Shown: positions 52,148 to 61,821, counted from the stretch's first letter. The stretch is 64,000 bases of DNA from Nonomuraea sp. NBC_00507 (GCF_036013525.1 NZ_CP107853.1:1550001-1614000), one strand, 5' to 3'. Notes: generated from the letters alone by a model not told the origin. Numbers and translations are program-made.

Positions 52148-53038
52148 CTAAGGGGCGATCAGGCGGAACGCGACGGGGAAGGCGAGCAGCAGCAGGAAGG
52201 CGCTACCGAGCAGGGCGATGGGGATGACCATGGTGGTGGTGCGGGAGTTGGCGTGGGCACGGGCCTCGCTGAGGGCGGCGGCGCGCATGGATTCGGCCTT
52301 GGCGGTGAGAGTGTCGAGGATCCGGGCGCCCTCGTTGCCGGCGAGCTCGGCGATGTCGGCCAGGTCGGCCAGTTCCGGGACGCCGATCTGGTCGGCCAGG
52401 CGTGCCAGCCCGTTCCAGGGCGGTGTCTGGGCGCGACGTGCCTGGTCCAGGACACTGGCGATGCGGGTGAATGCCCATCCCTGGGAGAGACGGGCGGCGC
52501 TTTCCAGCGCCTGATTAGGCGCGGCGCCGGCAGCGCGTTCGAGGGTGACCAGGTCCAGGTAGGCCGCGATGGCGTGGCGAAACTGCTTGCGCCGCCGTGC
52601 AGCCTCGGCACGGACGACGTAATCAGGCGCGAACGACAACGCGAGTCCGAACAGCAGGCTGCCCACTGCAGGGAACGTCCAGGACAGGTCGGGGATCAAG
52701 AGGAAGACAATCAAGCCGAGCAGTTGCGGGATGGCCAGCCCTACCAGCAGGCAGAGCAGCTTCTGCGACAGGAAGTAACCGGGGGTGCGCCTCAGCAGGT
52801 CCAGGTCTCGGGTGGGCACCGGGATCCGGCCTGCAAGCTGAGTTGTCAGCCAGCGCGCCAGCTTCGTGCGCTCTTCACCGTCGGTTTGCGGGCGGGGAAG
52901 TCCGCTGATCCGATCGGTGATGTCGTCCAATTGGGCAAGTGCGGCATCCAGGCGCGGCGGCGCGGGCAACATCTCGCGCGCCAGCAGCGCCACGCCCAGC
53001 CCCGCGAGCGCCCCGGCCAAGATGACGGCTGGATTCAC
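52148..53038 (-). CDS. TadC-like inner-membrane protein (type II secretion F domain)
   Basis: A 296-residue protein from a GTG at 53038 that overlaps the TadB stop (GTGA). It has TM helices at the N-terminus, in the middle (LLCLLVGLAIPQLLGLIVFL) and at the C-terminus (ALLGSAFLLLLAFPVAFRLI), with a cytoplasmic T2SF domain (AIAAYLDLVTLERAAGAAPN; AELAGNEGARILDTL). It forms the pilus assembly platform with TadB. Confidence 0.85.
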   Translation of the reverse strand: MNPAVILAGALAGLGVALLAREMLPAPPRLDAALAQLDDITDRISGLPRPQTDGEERTKLARWLTTQLAGRIPVPTRDLDLLRRTPGYFLSQKLLCLLVGLAIPQLLGLIVFLLIPDLSWTFPAVGSLLFGLALSFAPDYVVRAEAARRRKQFRHAIAAYLDLVTLERAAGAAPNQALESAARLSQGWAFTRIASVLDQARRAQTPPWNGLARLADQIGVPELADLADIAELAGNEGARILDTLTAKAESMRAAALSEARAHANSRTTTMVIPIALLGSAFLLLLAFPVAFRLIAP

Positions 53039-53910
53039 CGACCCTCCCTCTTCCCTTCGGGATTCCCGTCGGAGAGGAACCGGCCGGACAAGGTGTTGGT
53101 GGCGCCCAGGCGGTGAATCCATCGCAGCCCTGCCGCGTACATAGCGAGCACCGCCGCGAGCACCAGCTGGCCGACCAGCGTGGAGTAGGGGGCGACGTAG
53201 TCGCGAGACAGCACGGCAAAGCCGGTGAAGGCGATCAGGAACACGGTGATCCAGCGGACGGTGGTGCGGCACTGAGCGCGTTCGGCTTCGATCTGTCGGC
53301 GATTGGCGACCTCGGTGGCGACCATGCCGGCCAGCCCCGTCAGCACCTGGCGAAGGCCCTGGCCACGGCGTTCGGCGGCAAGGATCAACGCTGCGGCGAT
53401 CCGGTCGCCGATCGGGTCGTTGAGATCGTCGGCGAACAGGCGGAGCGCCTCGCCCAGCTCTACGCGCATTTCCACCCGCCGCCCGAGAGCTCGTACCTCG
53501 GCGGCGATGGGATCGGGGGCGTTGCGGGTGCCGCTCATCAGCGCGTGTTCCAGGCCACGCCCCGCGGCCAGGACGTCAGACAACCGGCGGGTCCACCGCT
53601 CCAGCGCGTCCATCCGGTCGATCACCGCACGAGAGCTGCGGCCCGACAGCAGCGCAGGCAAGGTCATCGTGCCGATACCCGCGCCGATCCCGGCCACGGG
53701 CCAACGGGTCAAGGCAAGCACTATGACTCCCATCCCTGCCGCGATCAACAGGCGTCGCCGCAGGTGCGGGGCAGCCAACCGGCGAAGCCGCTCGGCCAGG
53801 GGCGAGGGTGGTAGACCGGGGCGCGGCGTCCGGCCTACCACCCCCACGACCAGCGCGACCAGGCCGCCGATCAAGGCGGCACCGGCGAGTGCGGCCAGCA
53901 GCGCGGTCAT
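53035..53910 (-). CDS. TadB-like inner-membrane protein (type II secretion F domain)
   Basis: A 291-residue protein from the ATG at 53910 overlapping the CpaF stop. It has N-terminal TM helices, a cytoplasmic T2SF domain (ALERWTRRLSDVLAAGRGLE; DLNDPIGDRIAAALILAAER) and C-terminal TM helices. It is the partner of the TadC-like protein in the pilus platform. Confidence 0.85.
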   Translation of the reverse strand: MTALLAALAGAALIGGLVALVVGVVGRTPRPGLPPSPLAERLRRLAAPHLRRRLLIAAGMGVIVLALTRWPVAGIGAGIGTMTLPALLSGRSSRAVIDRMDALERWTRRLSDVLAAGRGLEHALMSGTRNAPDPIAAEVRALGRRVEMRVELGEALRLFADDLNDPIGDRIAAALILAAERRGQGLRQVLTGLAGMVATEVANRRQIEAERAQCRTTVRWITVFLIAFTGFAVLSRDYVAPYSTLVGQLVLAAVLAMYAAGLRWIHRLGATNTLSGRFLSDGNPEGKREGR

Positions 53911-55322
53911 GACCGACCTGCCGGAAGTTGATAGACGGGCGGCCACATCTCCAGCGCGCTGGCGTCGAACCCGGCCGCGATCAGCTCGCCCAGGCACTGC
54001 GGCGTCGTCGCCGGCACGGCGCGCCCGTCAGGTCCGGGACGGTAGATGAGATTGTGAGCAGGCAGGATCGTGTCAGCTGGCTCCATCACCTCCATGACCT
54101 CGGAGACATAGCGCTGATTGGTGCGCCGATCACGGCGCATGTGCACGACGAAGTCCAGCGCCATCCCAGTCAGCAGGTGGACGGTCTCCGGCGGCATGGA
54201 TAGACCACCACGCAGGGCCAGGATGAGGATCCGATTGAAGATCTCCTGAGGACTGTTGGCGTGGATGGTGGTCAGCGAGCCTTCCTGCCCCATGTTCATC
54301 GCCTCCAGCATGGGAATGATCTCGGTCGAGCGGACCTCGCCCACAACCACCCGCATGATGTTCATCCGCAGCGACTGGGGGATGAGATCCATCAAGGTGA
54401 TCGCGCCATGCCCCTCGCTGTTGGCTGCGCGAGACTCCAGCGGCACGACGTCGCGGTGTCGGTCGGGAAGCTGGTGGAAGTACAGCTCGTACTCGCTTTC
54501 CAGGGTGGCGATCCGCTCGTCGGGCGGGATCTCGGCGGCCAGCGCACGCAGCATCGTGGTCTTGCCGGCATTCACGCCGCCGGTGACCACGATGTTCTTG
54601 CGCGCCCGCACGGCAGCGGCGAGGAACGATTGGAGCCTGTGGTCGATGGAGCCGAGGTGGCGCAGCTGGGTGAGGGTGACGTCTTTTAGGCCGTGCCTGC
54701 GCAGCGACAGGTGCGGTCTCGTGCTGACCGACATCACCGCGCTGACGCGGATGTTGTCGCCGAGCGTGCTGTTCAACAAGGGTGAGGAGGCGGAGAACTC
54801 GCGGGCGGTCATGCCACCGTGAATTGCCCACAGCCGGATCTTCTCGATGAGCTCTTCGTCGGAGTTCGCGATGGGCGGGCCGGCGACTTTGGAGCCGTCG
54901 GCGTAGGTGATCCAAATCTGATCACAGCCGTTGACGTCGATATTCTCCACGTTTTCGTCGGCCAAGTAGTCGGTGAGCACGCCGAGCCCGAACCGTTCGT
55001 CCACCACCGCCTTGACCAGCCGCTGTTGCTCGCTCACCGACGGCGCGGCGAGGCCCAGCACGACCTGGTCCTGCGCCCACCGGCTTACCCCGGCCTGGAT
55101 GAGCCGCATCGCCTCGTCGCGGTCGATGGCCTCGTTCAGCTGCTCCGACAGCTGACCGCTGATCCGGCTGACCGCAGCGCGAAAGGCATCGTCGTCCATC
55201 GTGTGGGGCTCGGCTCGGTAGCCCAGTCCGTCCGGGAGCGTGGTGCGGTGCGGCTTCTGGGCCCACACTTGCTCGGCATGATGCTTGCCGCGGCTCGGCC
55301 ATCCCCCCGTATCGGCCCTCAT
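53907..55322 (-). CDS. cpaF: CpaF/TadA-type secretion ATPase
   Basis: A 471-residue ATPase. It has an N-terminal helical region, then VLTDYLADENVENIDVNGCD, Walker A GGVNAGKTTML (about residues 250-260), the Asp box region ATLESEYEL, and MRVVVGEVRSTEIIPMLEAM with the Walker B and His box region (GSLTTIHANSP). It powers assembly of the Flp-type pilus at the TadB/TadC platform. The start at 55322 overlaps the ParA-like gene stop. Confidence 0.92.
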   Translation of the reverse strand: MRADTGGWPSRGKHHAEQVWAQKPHRTTLPDGLGYRAEPHTMDDDAFRAAVSRISGQLSEQLNEAIDRDEAMRLIQAGVSRWAQDQVVLGLAAPSVSEQQRLVKAVVDERFGLGVLTDYLADENVENIDVNGCDQIWITYADGSKVAGPPIANSDEELIEKIRLWAIHGGMTAREFSASSPLLNSTLGDNIRVSAVMSVSTRPHLSLRRHGLKDVTLTQLRHLGSIDHRLQSFLAAAVRARKNIVVTGGVNAGKTTMLRALAAEIPPDERIATLESEYELYFHQLPDRHRDVVPLESRAANSEGHGAITLMDLIPQSLRMNIMRVVVGEVRSTEIIPMLEAMNMGQEGSLTTIHANSPQEIFNRILILALRGGLSMPPETVHLLTGMALDFVVHMRRDRRTNQRYVSEVMEVMEPADTILPAHNLIYRPGPDGRAVPATTPQCLGELIAAGFDASALEMWPPVYQLPAGRS

Positions 55323-56035
55323 GCCGGGCTCCCCTCCAAGACGGGTTGCCTCATCTGCTTGACCAGCCGAGCAGCGCCGTACATCAACGGCGAGCGGCCG
55401 AAATCACGACGAGCCGGACGTCCATCGGACAGCACGCCAGCGGCTGTGTGATCCTCCCTGATCTCCGCCAGCACCGGCAGCCCCAACACGCTGCTGACCG
55501 TGCGCTTGTTGTACGGCCCCTCACCGACCAGGCACAACCCGACCGGCGCTTGAACGTTCGCGCGCAGCAACGCATGCAGCCGAGGGCGCGCGGCGGCGAT
55601 CGAGCGGAACGTCGGACGCAACACCATGACGACGAACGCGGCCTCGGTGAGCAGTGGATACGGCGTGTCCTTGCCGCCGATCCGCCCGATATCGGCGATC
55701 ACGTCAAACGGGGCGTGCGTGAACAGATCCCGGATCACGCCCCACGCGCCGTCCAAGTGCACGGCCTGACCAGGATCGGACAAGCCGGGTAGCAAACGCC
55801 GTTGACCGCCGGCGTCGAGCGGGATGAGCTGCTCCCACACGATCTCCGTCGCCTGAAGCAGCCCCACCGACCCCACCAGGTCCGGCCTGCCGGCCAGCAT
55901 CCCCGACAGCACCACGCCGCCCGCCGGGTCACACTCGGCCATGACCACGGGCACCGGCCAGCACAGCGTCGCCGCCAGCGCGGTCGTCGTCACACCCGGC
56001 GAGCCGCCAGGAGAGATCAACGTATACAGCGTCAT
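55319..56035 (-). CDS. ParA/CpaE-like protein with deviant Walker A
   Basis: A 238-residue protein at the CpaE position of the Tad operon. The N-terminus reads LISPGGSPGVTTTALAATLC, a MinD/ParA-type loop in which the usual Lys of GKT is replaced by Val (GVTT). AECDPAGG and IADIGR follow, as in ParA proteins. The lost Lys suggests that it may not hydrolyse ATP, or that it binds nucleotide differently. It probably guides pilus machinery placement. Confidence 0.75.
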   Translation of the reverse strand: MTLYTLISPGGSPGVTTTALAATLCWPVPVVMAECDPAGGVVLSGMLAGRPDLVGSVGLLQATEIVWEQLIPLDAGGQRRLLPGLSDPGQAVHLDGAWGVIRDLFTHAPFDVIADIGRIGGKDTPYPLLTEAAFVVMVLRPTFRSIAAARPRLHALLRANVQAPVGLCLVGEGPYNKRTVSSVLGLPVLAEIREDHTAAGVLSDGRPARRDFGRSPLMYGAARLVKQMRQPVLEGSPA

Positions 56036-56730
56036 CTGGTCCTCCGTGAGGTCAGCACCAGGGCGATGCGTCCAGCCGCCGCCTGCTTGGCCATCTGCGG
56101 GCCGCCACTTTCGGCCATGATCAGATCAACCACCACCAGCCCATCGGTGGCATTGGAGGCGCCGACCCGGTCGACGACCGCGCTCAGGGGAGCGTCAGTG
56201 AGGCTGGGGTCTTGGTCGGATACGGCCTGACCGTCGCCGTTCTGGGGAGGGCGGGCCGGGTCCGGAACGACGATCATCTGGACGCGGTCCCCCGTACGCA
56301 ACCCGCGGGCGGGCAATTGGGAGGGCTTGAACGCCACCGGTACCAGTGCCTCGCCGCGCTTCGGCGACAGCTGAGTGGTCACCGAGGCAGGCCCGAGGAG
56401 GCTGCCCTTGGGCAGGTCGACCGCCGCGACGCGGCCCACCAACTGCTGCAGCTGGCGCGAGGGAACCGTGGCTATACCGGGCTCGGCGGAGATCTTGGCC
56501 TCGGTCAGGTCGGCCTGGCCAAGTTGCTCGCCAATCGCGATGTTGCGGGCCGCCACCAGCACGGATGCGCGAGTGTCCAGCGAGGTCACCAGGTAAGCGG
56601 CTAGCAGGGCACCGAGCGCGATCAGCGCGATGGCGAGGGCGATCATGCCGCGGCGGCGTTGGCGCGGCAGCCGTGGCGGCGCAGGCGTGGCGGATCGTTG
56701 ACGAGATTGCGTAGCCATCGCTGGCGTCAC
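56032..56730 (-). CDS. CpaB-like SAF-domain protein
   Basis: A 232-residue protein with one N-terminal TM helix (IALAIALIALGALLAAYLV) followed by a SAF domain (VLVAARNIAIGEQLGQADLT; VAAVDLPKGSLLGPASV) typical of CpaB/RcpC pilus assembly proteins. The GTG at 56730 overlaps the upstream stop. Confidence 0.85.
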   Translation of the reverse strand: MTPAMATQSRQRSATPAPPRLPRQRRRGMIALAIALIALGALLAAYLVTSLDTRASVLVAARNIAIGEQLGQADLTEAKISAEPGIATVPSRQLQQLVGRVAAVDLPKGSLLGPASVTTQLSPKRGEALVPVAFKPSQLPARGLRTGDRVQMIVVPDPARPPQNGDGQAVSDQDPSLTDAPLSAVVDRVGASNATDGLVVVDLIMAESGGPQMAKQAAAGRIALVLTSRRTR

Positions 56731-57611
56731 TTTCCAGGAGTGGGAACGGTGACCAGGGCCTGGCCCTCAGCGACACGCACGCTGACGCTGGTCGTGACGG
56801 TGACCGGCGGGAGTTGACCACCAGTGCCGCCGGATCCGGTCCACGAGGCGTACCAGATCACCGAAGCGGTCACCTTGTAGGCTTGATTCGCGAGTCCGGC
56901 CGAGGAGCGCGGGTAGGTGACGAAGCAATCGCTGTTCTGGCCGTCGGCCGCAAGAGCAGGGTTGAAAGGGGTCCCGAGGCTCGCGCAGGAGCGCTGCCGA
57001 TCGCCATTTCCGGGCTCCAACCGGATCTCCCGCGGAGTAGCGACGACCTGCGCGAACACTGGGCCAGCCTGGACACGGCGCGTGATCGGGCGGCGCTGAG
57101 AGGGCGCAACCCAAAACCACACCGGACGCCCGACCAGTGCATCGGATCCCTGCGGCGGGGCCGTCTCGATCTGCGGTGTCGGAGGCCGTAGCTCACGCAT
57201 GGCCCGCTGAGCGAGCTGCTCCGGGGTGACGGCAGGCTGTGCCTGCTGGTCGCCGTCCCCCGCGTCAGGCGTGGGGACGAACTCGACCCGCGGCGCCTGT
57301 CCAGGGCATTCCACCCGGAACCAGGAACCGTTTGCCGCTCCTGCCCGCACCGGTTGATTTGCGGTGTTGGTGACCTCAGTACGCGTGCAGGCGGTTCCCG
57401 GCCTGGCTGGCTGTGCCGGCCGCTCCTGCCGCCGACCCGGACTGCCGGGTCTCTGGTCACGGAACCCAGCGCGGACGTCCCATCCCCACGGCAGCGCTTT
57501 GGCGCCTGTCTCAGCGCGTGGAGATGGCGTAGGACTCGCCGTCGCCGTACCAGCACTACCAAAGGCGACGAACGCGGCGGCGATTACTGCTGCGACGAAG
57601 CGGGGCTGCAT
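56727..57611 (-). CDS. secreted protein of the Tad operon
   Basis: A 294-residue protein from the ATG at 57611 (GGAGGAACC upstream). The signal peptide (QPRFVAAVIAAAFVAFGSAG) ends near ATA. The mature part is Pro/Gln-rich in the middle, with four Cys (GTACTRTEV, RVECPGQ, RSCASLG, NSDCFVTY). No family recognised. It could be a pilus-associated extracellular component. Confidence 0.75.
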   Translation of the reverse strand: MQPRFVAAVIAAAFVAFGSAGTATASPTPSPRAETGAKALPWGWDVRAGFRDQRPGSPGRRQERPAQPARPGTACTRTEVTNTANQPVRAGAANGSWFRVECPGQAPRVEFVPTPDAGDGDQQAQPAVTPEQLAQRAMRELRPPTPQIETAPPQGSDALVGRPVWFWVAPSQRRPITRRVQAGPVFAQVVATPREIRLEPGNGDRQRSCASLGTPFNPALAADGQNSDCFVTYPRSSAGLANQAYKVTASVIWYASWTGSGGTGGQLPPVTVTTSVSVRVAEGQALVTVPTPGK

Positions 57612-58174
57612 GGTTCCTCCAGCTGCATCACAGAGGTCAGACGCCAACGACCGTCGGAGCCGCGCTTGAAGTCTGCGGCCACGTGCGTGCGGGAACTGCC
57701 GAGAGTCCCGGGGATGAGTTGGTGCGTTCTCCGGTCGGCCAGGCCCGCTTTCGAGAAGTCCAGGCAGTCGTGCAGGGAGGCCGTGTTCCCGGGGCCCAGC
57801 GTGACGCGCATGATGTGGACGGTGGGCTGGCCGTACGGCTCCTGATTCTCGGCCTGGTAGGTGCCGATCTTCTGCACCTGCTCGTCGAGGAACTCGCCGG
57901 CAACGTATGGGGCGAGGAGCTTGCGTGCTTGGGCTGCGGGGGCCTTCGCTGCCTCTGCCGACACGGGCCAGAAGTCCGTGTAGACCTCGGCGATCGCGGC
58001 CTTGATGTCGGAGGTCTTGGAGGACGGGACCTTCGTCGTCAGAGGCGGAGCAGTTGGTGGTTGGGACGTTGGGAGGTCCACCTGGCCGTTACCGGCGGAA
58101 CAGCCGACGATTGATACGGCCAAAAGGGCTGTTGTTGACATGGTTAAGAGCTTTATGCTGGGCCTCGCATTCAT
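57584..58174 (-). CDS. putative lipoprotein, first gene of the Tad operon
   Basis: A 196-residue protein from the ATG at 58174 (GGGAG upstream). The lipobox VSIVGC (Cys near residue 25) follows a hydrophobic signal. The mature domain includes DIKAAIAEVYTDFWPVSAEA and HIMRVTLGPGNTASLHDCLD, similar in plan to NTF2-like actinobacterial lipoproteins. Its end overlaps the next gene by 28 bp. A conserved 20-bp motif lies about 180 bp upstream. Confidence 0.7.
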   Translation of the reverse strand: MNARPSIKLLTMSTTALLAVSIVGCSAGNGQVDLPTSQPPTAPPLTTKVPSSKTSDIKAAIAEVYTDFWPVSAEAAKAPAAQARKLLAPYVAGEFLDEQVQKIGTYQAENQEPYGQPTVHIMRVTLGPGNTASLHDCLDFSKAGLADRRTHQLIPGTLGSSRTHVAADFKRGSDGRWRLTSVMQLEEPCSPASSQQ

Positions 58175-59035
58175 TTGTACTCCCGAGAGAAGAGGCGGGG
58201 AGCTAACTAAGGCCGATTTTGGAAGCATCGTATAGCCAGCTCCAAAATGAGTTGAACGTCCGAATGCCGTCGGGGAATTCAGCTTTCTCTTCCTGAGGGC
58301 AATAGTGCTATGTCGATTCCGTCAAGGCATCACCTCACTTATGCCGGGCACCCATTGCACGAGGTGTGACACCGGGTTGACCTGCATAAATAAAGGGCCC
58401 TTTCGTAATCCATGAGAACTTCGTACAGGCGGCCATTCACCAACAACGCGGATCCTCCGTCAGGTCCGTCGACATTCTCCGATGGCCGCATTCACGCGCT
58501 CCTGAGCAGCCGCCGCACATACGGCCAGCCAACTCCTTGCCTTGCATCACCACCGCTCAGGGCGCTTCTGAAGCTCGATGGGCTCGCCCTGGTCGACCAC
58601 GGCCTTCGGTCTTGGGTCGAGAAATGATGCCCTCCGGAACGCGTACGGTGAGGACCGGCTGGTATGCAACGGATGGGTCATGACTATCTCCCGGCGCGAG
58701 AAAAAGGGATCGCCCGGATGTACGACTCCTCTCGGCGAAGGGTTCGGTCGCCGAGGAAATCATGCCCATCTGTTCTAGATCGGCAGCAGGGCGACGACGC
58801 TCTTGGTCGGCCGGTTGTCGCCGATGTCACAGGTCATGCAATCGTCGTGCCCGAGCATCGGGCGTATCCAGATCCACTGTTGGACACGAGAGGATGACCA
58901 GTGAGAGACCTATACTCGCTCTTTTCGGATGAGATGTGGCGGATAGAGCAGGATCGTAATGATCGGCTATTGCCGGACGCGCCCCAACAGTGTCTTCAAT
59001 GCCGATCTCGTAACCGGTTTCGAAGCACCAGACCG
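58175..59035. other. intergenic region between Tad operon and LysM-BTAD gene
   Basis: There is no convincing gene in this 860-bp divergent region; short frames lack family-like sequence. It holds the 20-bp motif at 58352-58371 and AT-rich promoter-like DNA (ATAAATAAAG near 58386). Promoters for both flanking units should lie here. A GTG at 58901 with AGAGGA upstream could extend the next gene by 45 residues. Confidence 0.5.
58352..58371. promoter_or_regulatory. 20-bp motif shared with 43747-43766
   Basis: CCATTGCACGAGGTGTGACA, one mismatch from the copy 14.6 kb away, about 180 bp upstream of the first Tad operon gene. It is a possible common regulator site. Confidence 0.5.
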
Positions 59036-61471
59036 ATGATCCTCCTCCGCCGTCTGTTCGCTCTCGTAGCACTAGTCGCCATGATCGTAGGACTGCCGCT
59101 GCTGCTCTACTCCATGGCCGGATCGCCGATACCCGACCGTCTTCCCGAACCGGACCAACTGCTCGATACGCTGGCTAGAAGGGACGACGGCTCGCTCCTG
59201 ATCGGCGCGTTGAAGTACCTCGCGTGGGGTGCATGGGTCTCGCTCATGCTGAGCACGTTCGCCGAGGTCATCGCCCGGATACGGGGCTTCTCCCCCGTAC
59301 GCTCCCGCCTTGGAATGCGGCGACTGGCCGCCTACCTGATCACTGCGGCGACGGCTACCCTCAGCACCTCGCCCGCCATGGCGGCACCAACGGCGCCATC
59401 GACGGTGGTGGCGACCGCGCCACACCACCCCCCGACACCCGACGTCTACACGGTCAGGCCTGGTGACACCCTGCGGGAGATCGCAGATAAGGAACTGGGC
59501 AGCGCGTACCGATGGTCACAGATCTGGAAACTCAACGCTCACCATCGCCAGGTGGACGGTCGCGTGTTTTCCGATCCCGACCTGATCCGCCCCGGGTGGA
59601 AGCTTCGCCTCCCACTCGCCAAGAAGCCCGAACAGCCTCGTCGTACGGTGACGCCTACCCCCAGCGATCGCCCCCAGCCCCGCACGGAGCGCACTCCCCC
59701 AGCCTCGGCACCTGCCATCGGGGACGACTCGCAGGCAGGCACCATGATCCGTCTTCCCTCTGGCTCCCTCGTAACGCTGGCTTACCTAGCCGGAATCGGC
59801 ACCGCGTTGGCGGCCTCCAGACTGCGACGTCGCCGCACGCGCCGCCGCCCAGCACCGACAACTGAGCCAGCCGCCCAACCGAGGCCGGAGCCAACAGGAG
59901 GCGAGAGCCGCCAAGCGTACGCAAAGCACAACCAGCCTGTCCCCAACGACCGCGGCTTCCTCAGCCAACAGAACGTAGGTCTTGAGGCCGCCCCCCATCA
60001 CCTGATCCTTGGTTATACCCCTGAAGGAACTCCGGTTCGAGCTCCGCTATCGAGCCTGAGCCTTGGGCTCACCGGGCACGGCATCCACGACGTAGCCGGG
60101 TACTTGGTCAACGACCTCCTCCGACAGGCATCTACCTCCCGGACCGAAGTGGTCATGTGTACCGGTGTCGCCGAGTCCTTGTACGGACCGCAGTCAGCCC
60201 TCGCCAATGAATCGCTCCCTGGCCTGATCCTCACTGAGACGCCTGCAGCAGCCTTCAGGAAATTTCAGGAGAAGTTGTTCACGCATCGCCGCACGATGCT
60301 GGAACGCGAAGTGGATGCTCCGGCTGCAATTCCCGAACGGGATCCCGGCGAAGCGTTACCGAGCGTGGTGCTGGTCACGGAGCCCGACAACGAGCTGTAC
60401 ACGAGCGTCGGAGCGCTGCTGGTGTCCAATCCCAGGGCCCGCTGCGGCGTGATCGTCCTTGGCGAGTGGCCACCCGGAACTACCTGCCGGCTCGGACCGG
60501 GGTTCAAGGTGATCAGCGCTGAGGGACCCCTTGCCGAGGACTTAACCGGCGTGGAGCTGTGCCATCTGACGAGCGCGGAAGCCGTTGAGCACCTTGGCCA
60601 ACTCGCCGAGCCACGGTCAACACCCGCCGGGGAAGGACTCCCGGTAGCACAGAAGGTGTGGAAAGGACCGGAGCTGATACGGCTCTCGATTCTCGGACCG
60701 CCACTCGTCCAGGTTCGCGATCGAGCTCAACCGCTGGAGTTGAGCTGGTTGCAGCTCAACGTGCTCGCTTACCTGGCCCTCCACCCCGAGGGAGCCACCA
60801 ACGCCCAGCTGACCACCGCACTATGGCCCGACGAAGTAGGCAAGGATCTCCACAATGCCCTGCGCCACCTTCGGGAAACACTGGTCAGCGCCACGAGATA
60901 CGAGAACGCCTGCGCCAAGACCGCGCCCTTCATCAGCGCGTCGACTACCAAAAGAACCGCGGTCTACCGCATCGACATGCGACTGATCAGCGTCGATCTC
61001 CGCGACTATCAGGCCGCCCTGAACGAACTCAAGGCGGCGCGAGACGACGAGAGCCGGCTGGCCATCCTGACCAGAGCCGCGGAGCTCTGCCGCGGTGAGT
61101 TGTTGAGCGGCGTGGACGCGGAATGGGTCGATGAGCACCGATACGCCCTGACCCGTTCACAGGCAGACACCCTCACCCGCCTGGCAGCCCTTTGCGAACA
61201 CGACGATCCGGAACGCGCCTTGGACGCCTTGGAACGTATCCGCGTCCTGGAGCCGGGCGTCGAAGAGAACTACCTGAAGATCGTCCGGATCCAGCTCCGC
61301 CTGGGACGTGATGGCGATGCCCGCCGTACGGTCGAGTTACTCCGACAAAGCCTCCACGAGCTCGGGCTTAGGTCCAGTCCCGCGACCGAACGAGAAACAG
61401 CCCGACTCCTGGACGTCACCCCTACGGGAACGACACCCGAAGGTGGGCCAGTTCGGCGCCGACGACGTTGA
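59036..61471 (+). CDS. membrane-anchored LysM and BTAD-domain regulator
   Basis: An 811-residue protein; the ATG at 59036 aligns with the start of the paralogue at 50657. The alternative is GTG 58901. It has TM helices at about residues 7-27, 54-80 and 96-117; a LysM domain at 137-195 (VYTVRPGDTLREIADKELGS); a Pro-rich linker; another TM near 235-255; a winged-helix domain around 545-615 (LSILGPPLVQVRDRAQPLEL; LHNALRHLRETL); and a BTAD helical domain to about 790. LysM would sense or bind peptidoglycan outside while BTAD acts inside. It is likely linked to the neighbouring pilus operon. Confidence 0.8.
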   Translation: MILLRRLFALVALVAMIVGLPLLLYSMAGSPIPDRLPEPDQLLDTLARRDDGSLLIGALKYLAWGAWVSLMLSTFAEVIARIRGFSPVRSRLGMRRLAAYLITAATATLSTSPAMAAPTAPSTVVATAPHHPPTPDVYTVRPGDTLREIADKELGSAYRWSQIWKLNAHHRQVDGRVFSDPDLIRPGWKLRLPLAKKPEQPRRTVTPTPSDRPQPRTERTPPASAPAIGDDSQAGTMIRLPSGSLVTLAYLAGIGTALAASRLRRRRTRRRPAPTTEPAAQPRPEPTGGESRQAYAKHNQPVPNDRGFLSQQNVGLEAAPHHLILGYTPEGTPVRAPLSSLSLGLTGHGIHDVAGYLVNDLLRQASTSRTEVVMCTGVAESLYGPQSALANESLPGLILTETPAAAFRKFQEKLFTHRRTMLEREVDAPAAIPERDPGEALPSVVLVTEPDNELYTSVGALLVSNPRARCGVIVLGEWPPGTTCRLGPGFKVISAEGPLAEDLTGVELCHLTSAEAVEHLGQLAEPRSTPAGEGLPVAQKVWKGPELIRLSILGPPLVQVRDRAQPLELSWLQLNVLAYLALHPEGATNAQLTTALWPDEVGKDLHNALRHLRETLVSATRYENACAKTAPFISASTTKRTAVYRIDMRLISVDLRDYQAALNELKAARDDESRLAILTRAAELCRGELLSGVDAEWVDEHRYALTRSQADTLTRLAALCEHDDPERALDALERIRVLEPGVEENYLKIVRIQLRLGRDGDARRTVELLRQSLHELGLRSSPATERETARLLDVTPTGTTPEGGPVRRRRR

Positions 61472-61821
61472 GGTTGTCTCTCGGCTGCTGCGCGCAGCCC
61501 TTGCGTCGGCTGCGCTCGTCGCATCCGCCGTCGCAGGCGCCGCGCTGGCCTCCACCCGGACCGCGGCGTCGGCTCCGCAGCGGACACGGACGCCGGCCTC
61601 CGCGCCCTGTCCCCCTCAGAAGGAATCCTCCCGAGCGGCTGGTGTGGCTGCCCCCGGCGACCTGCACGATCCTCTGGCACGTGATCACCCGCCCGTACTC
61701 GCCGAAATCCCGGCGCACCTACCGCCGCGACTTACAGCGTTTCCACACCATCGCGACCATGGCCCTGCGAACCTGCCCGTGCAGACAATTAGTGTCCATA
61801 CGCTGGCGTGAGGAGTACTCG
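61472..61821. other. no recognisable gene
   Basis: Between the LysM-BTAD gene and the amyloid-motif gene several frames are open, as expected at this GC content, but none has a good start or family-like sequence. I see nothing I can support. Confidence 0.45.
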
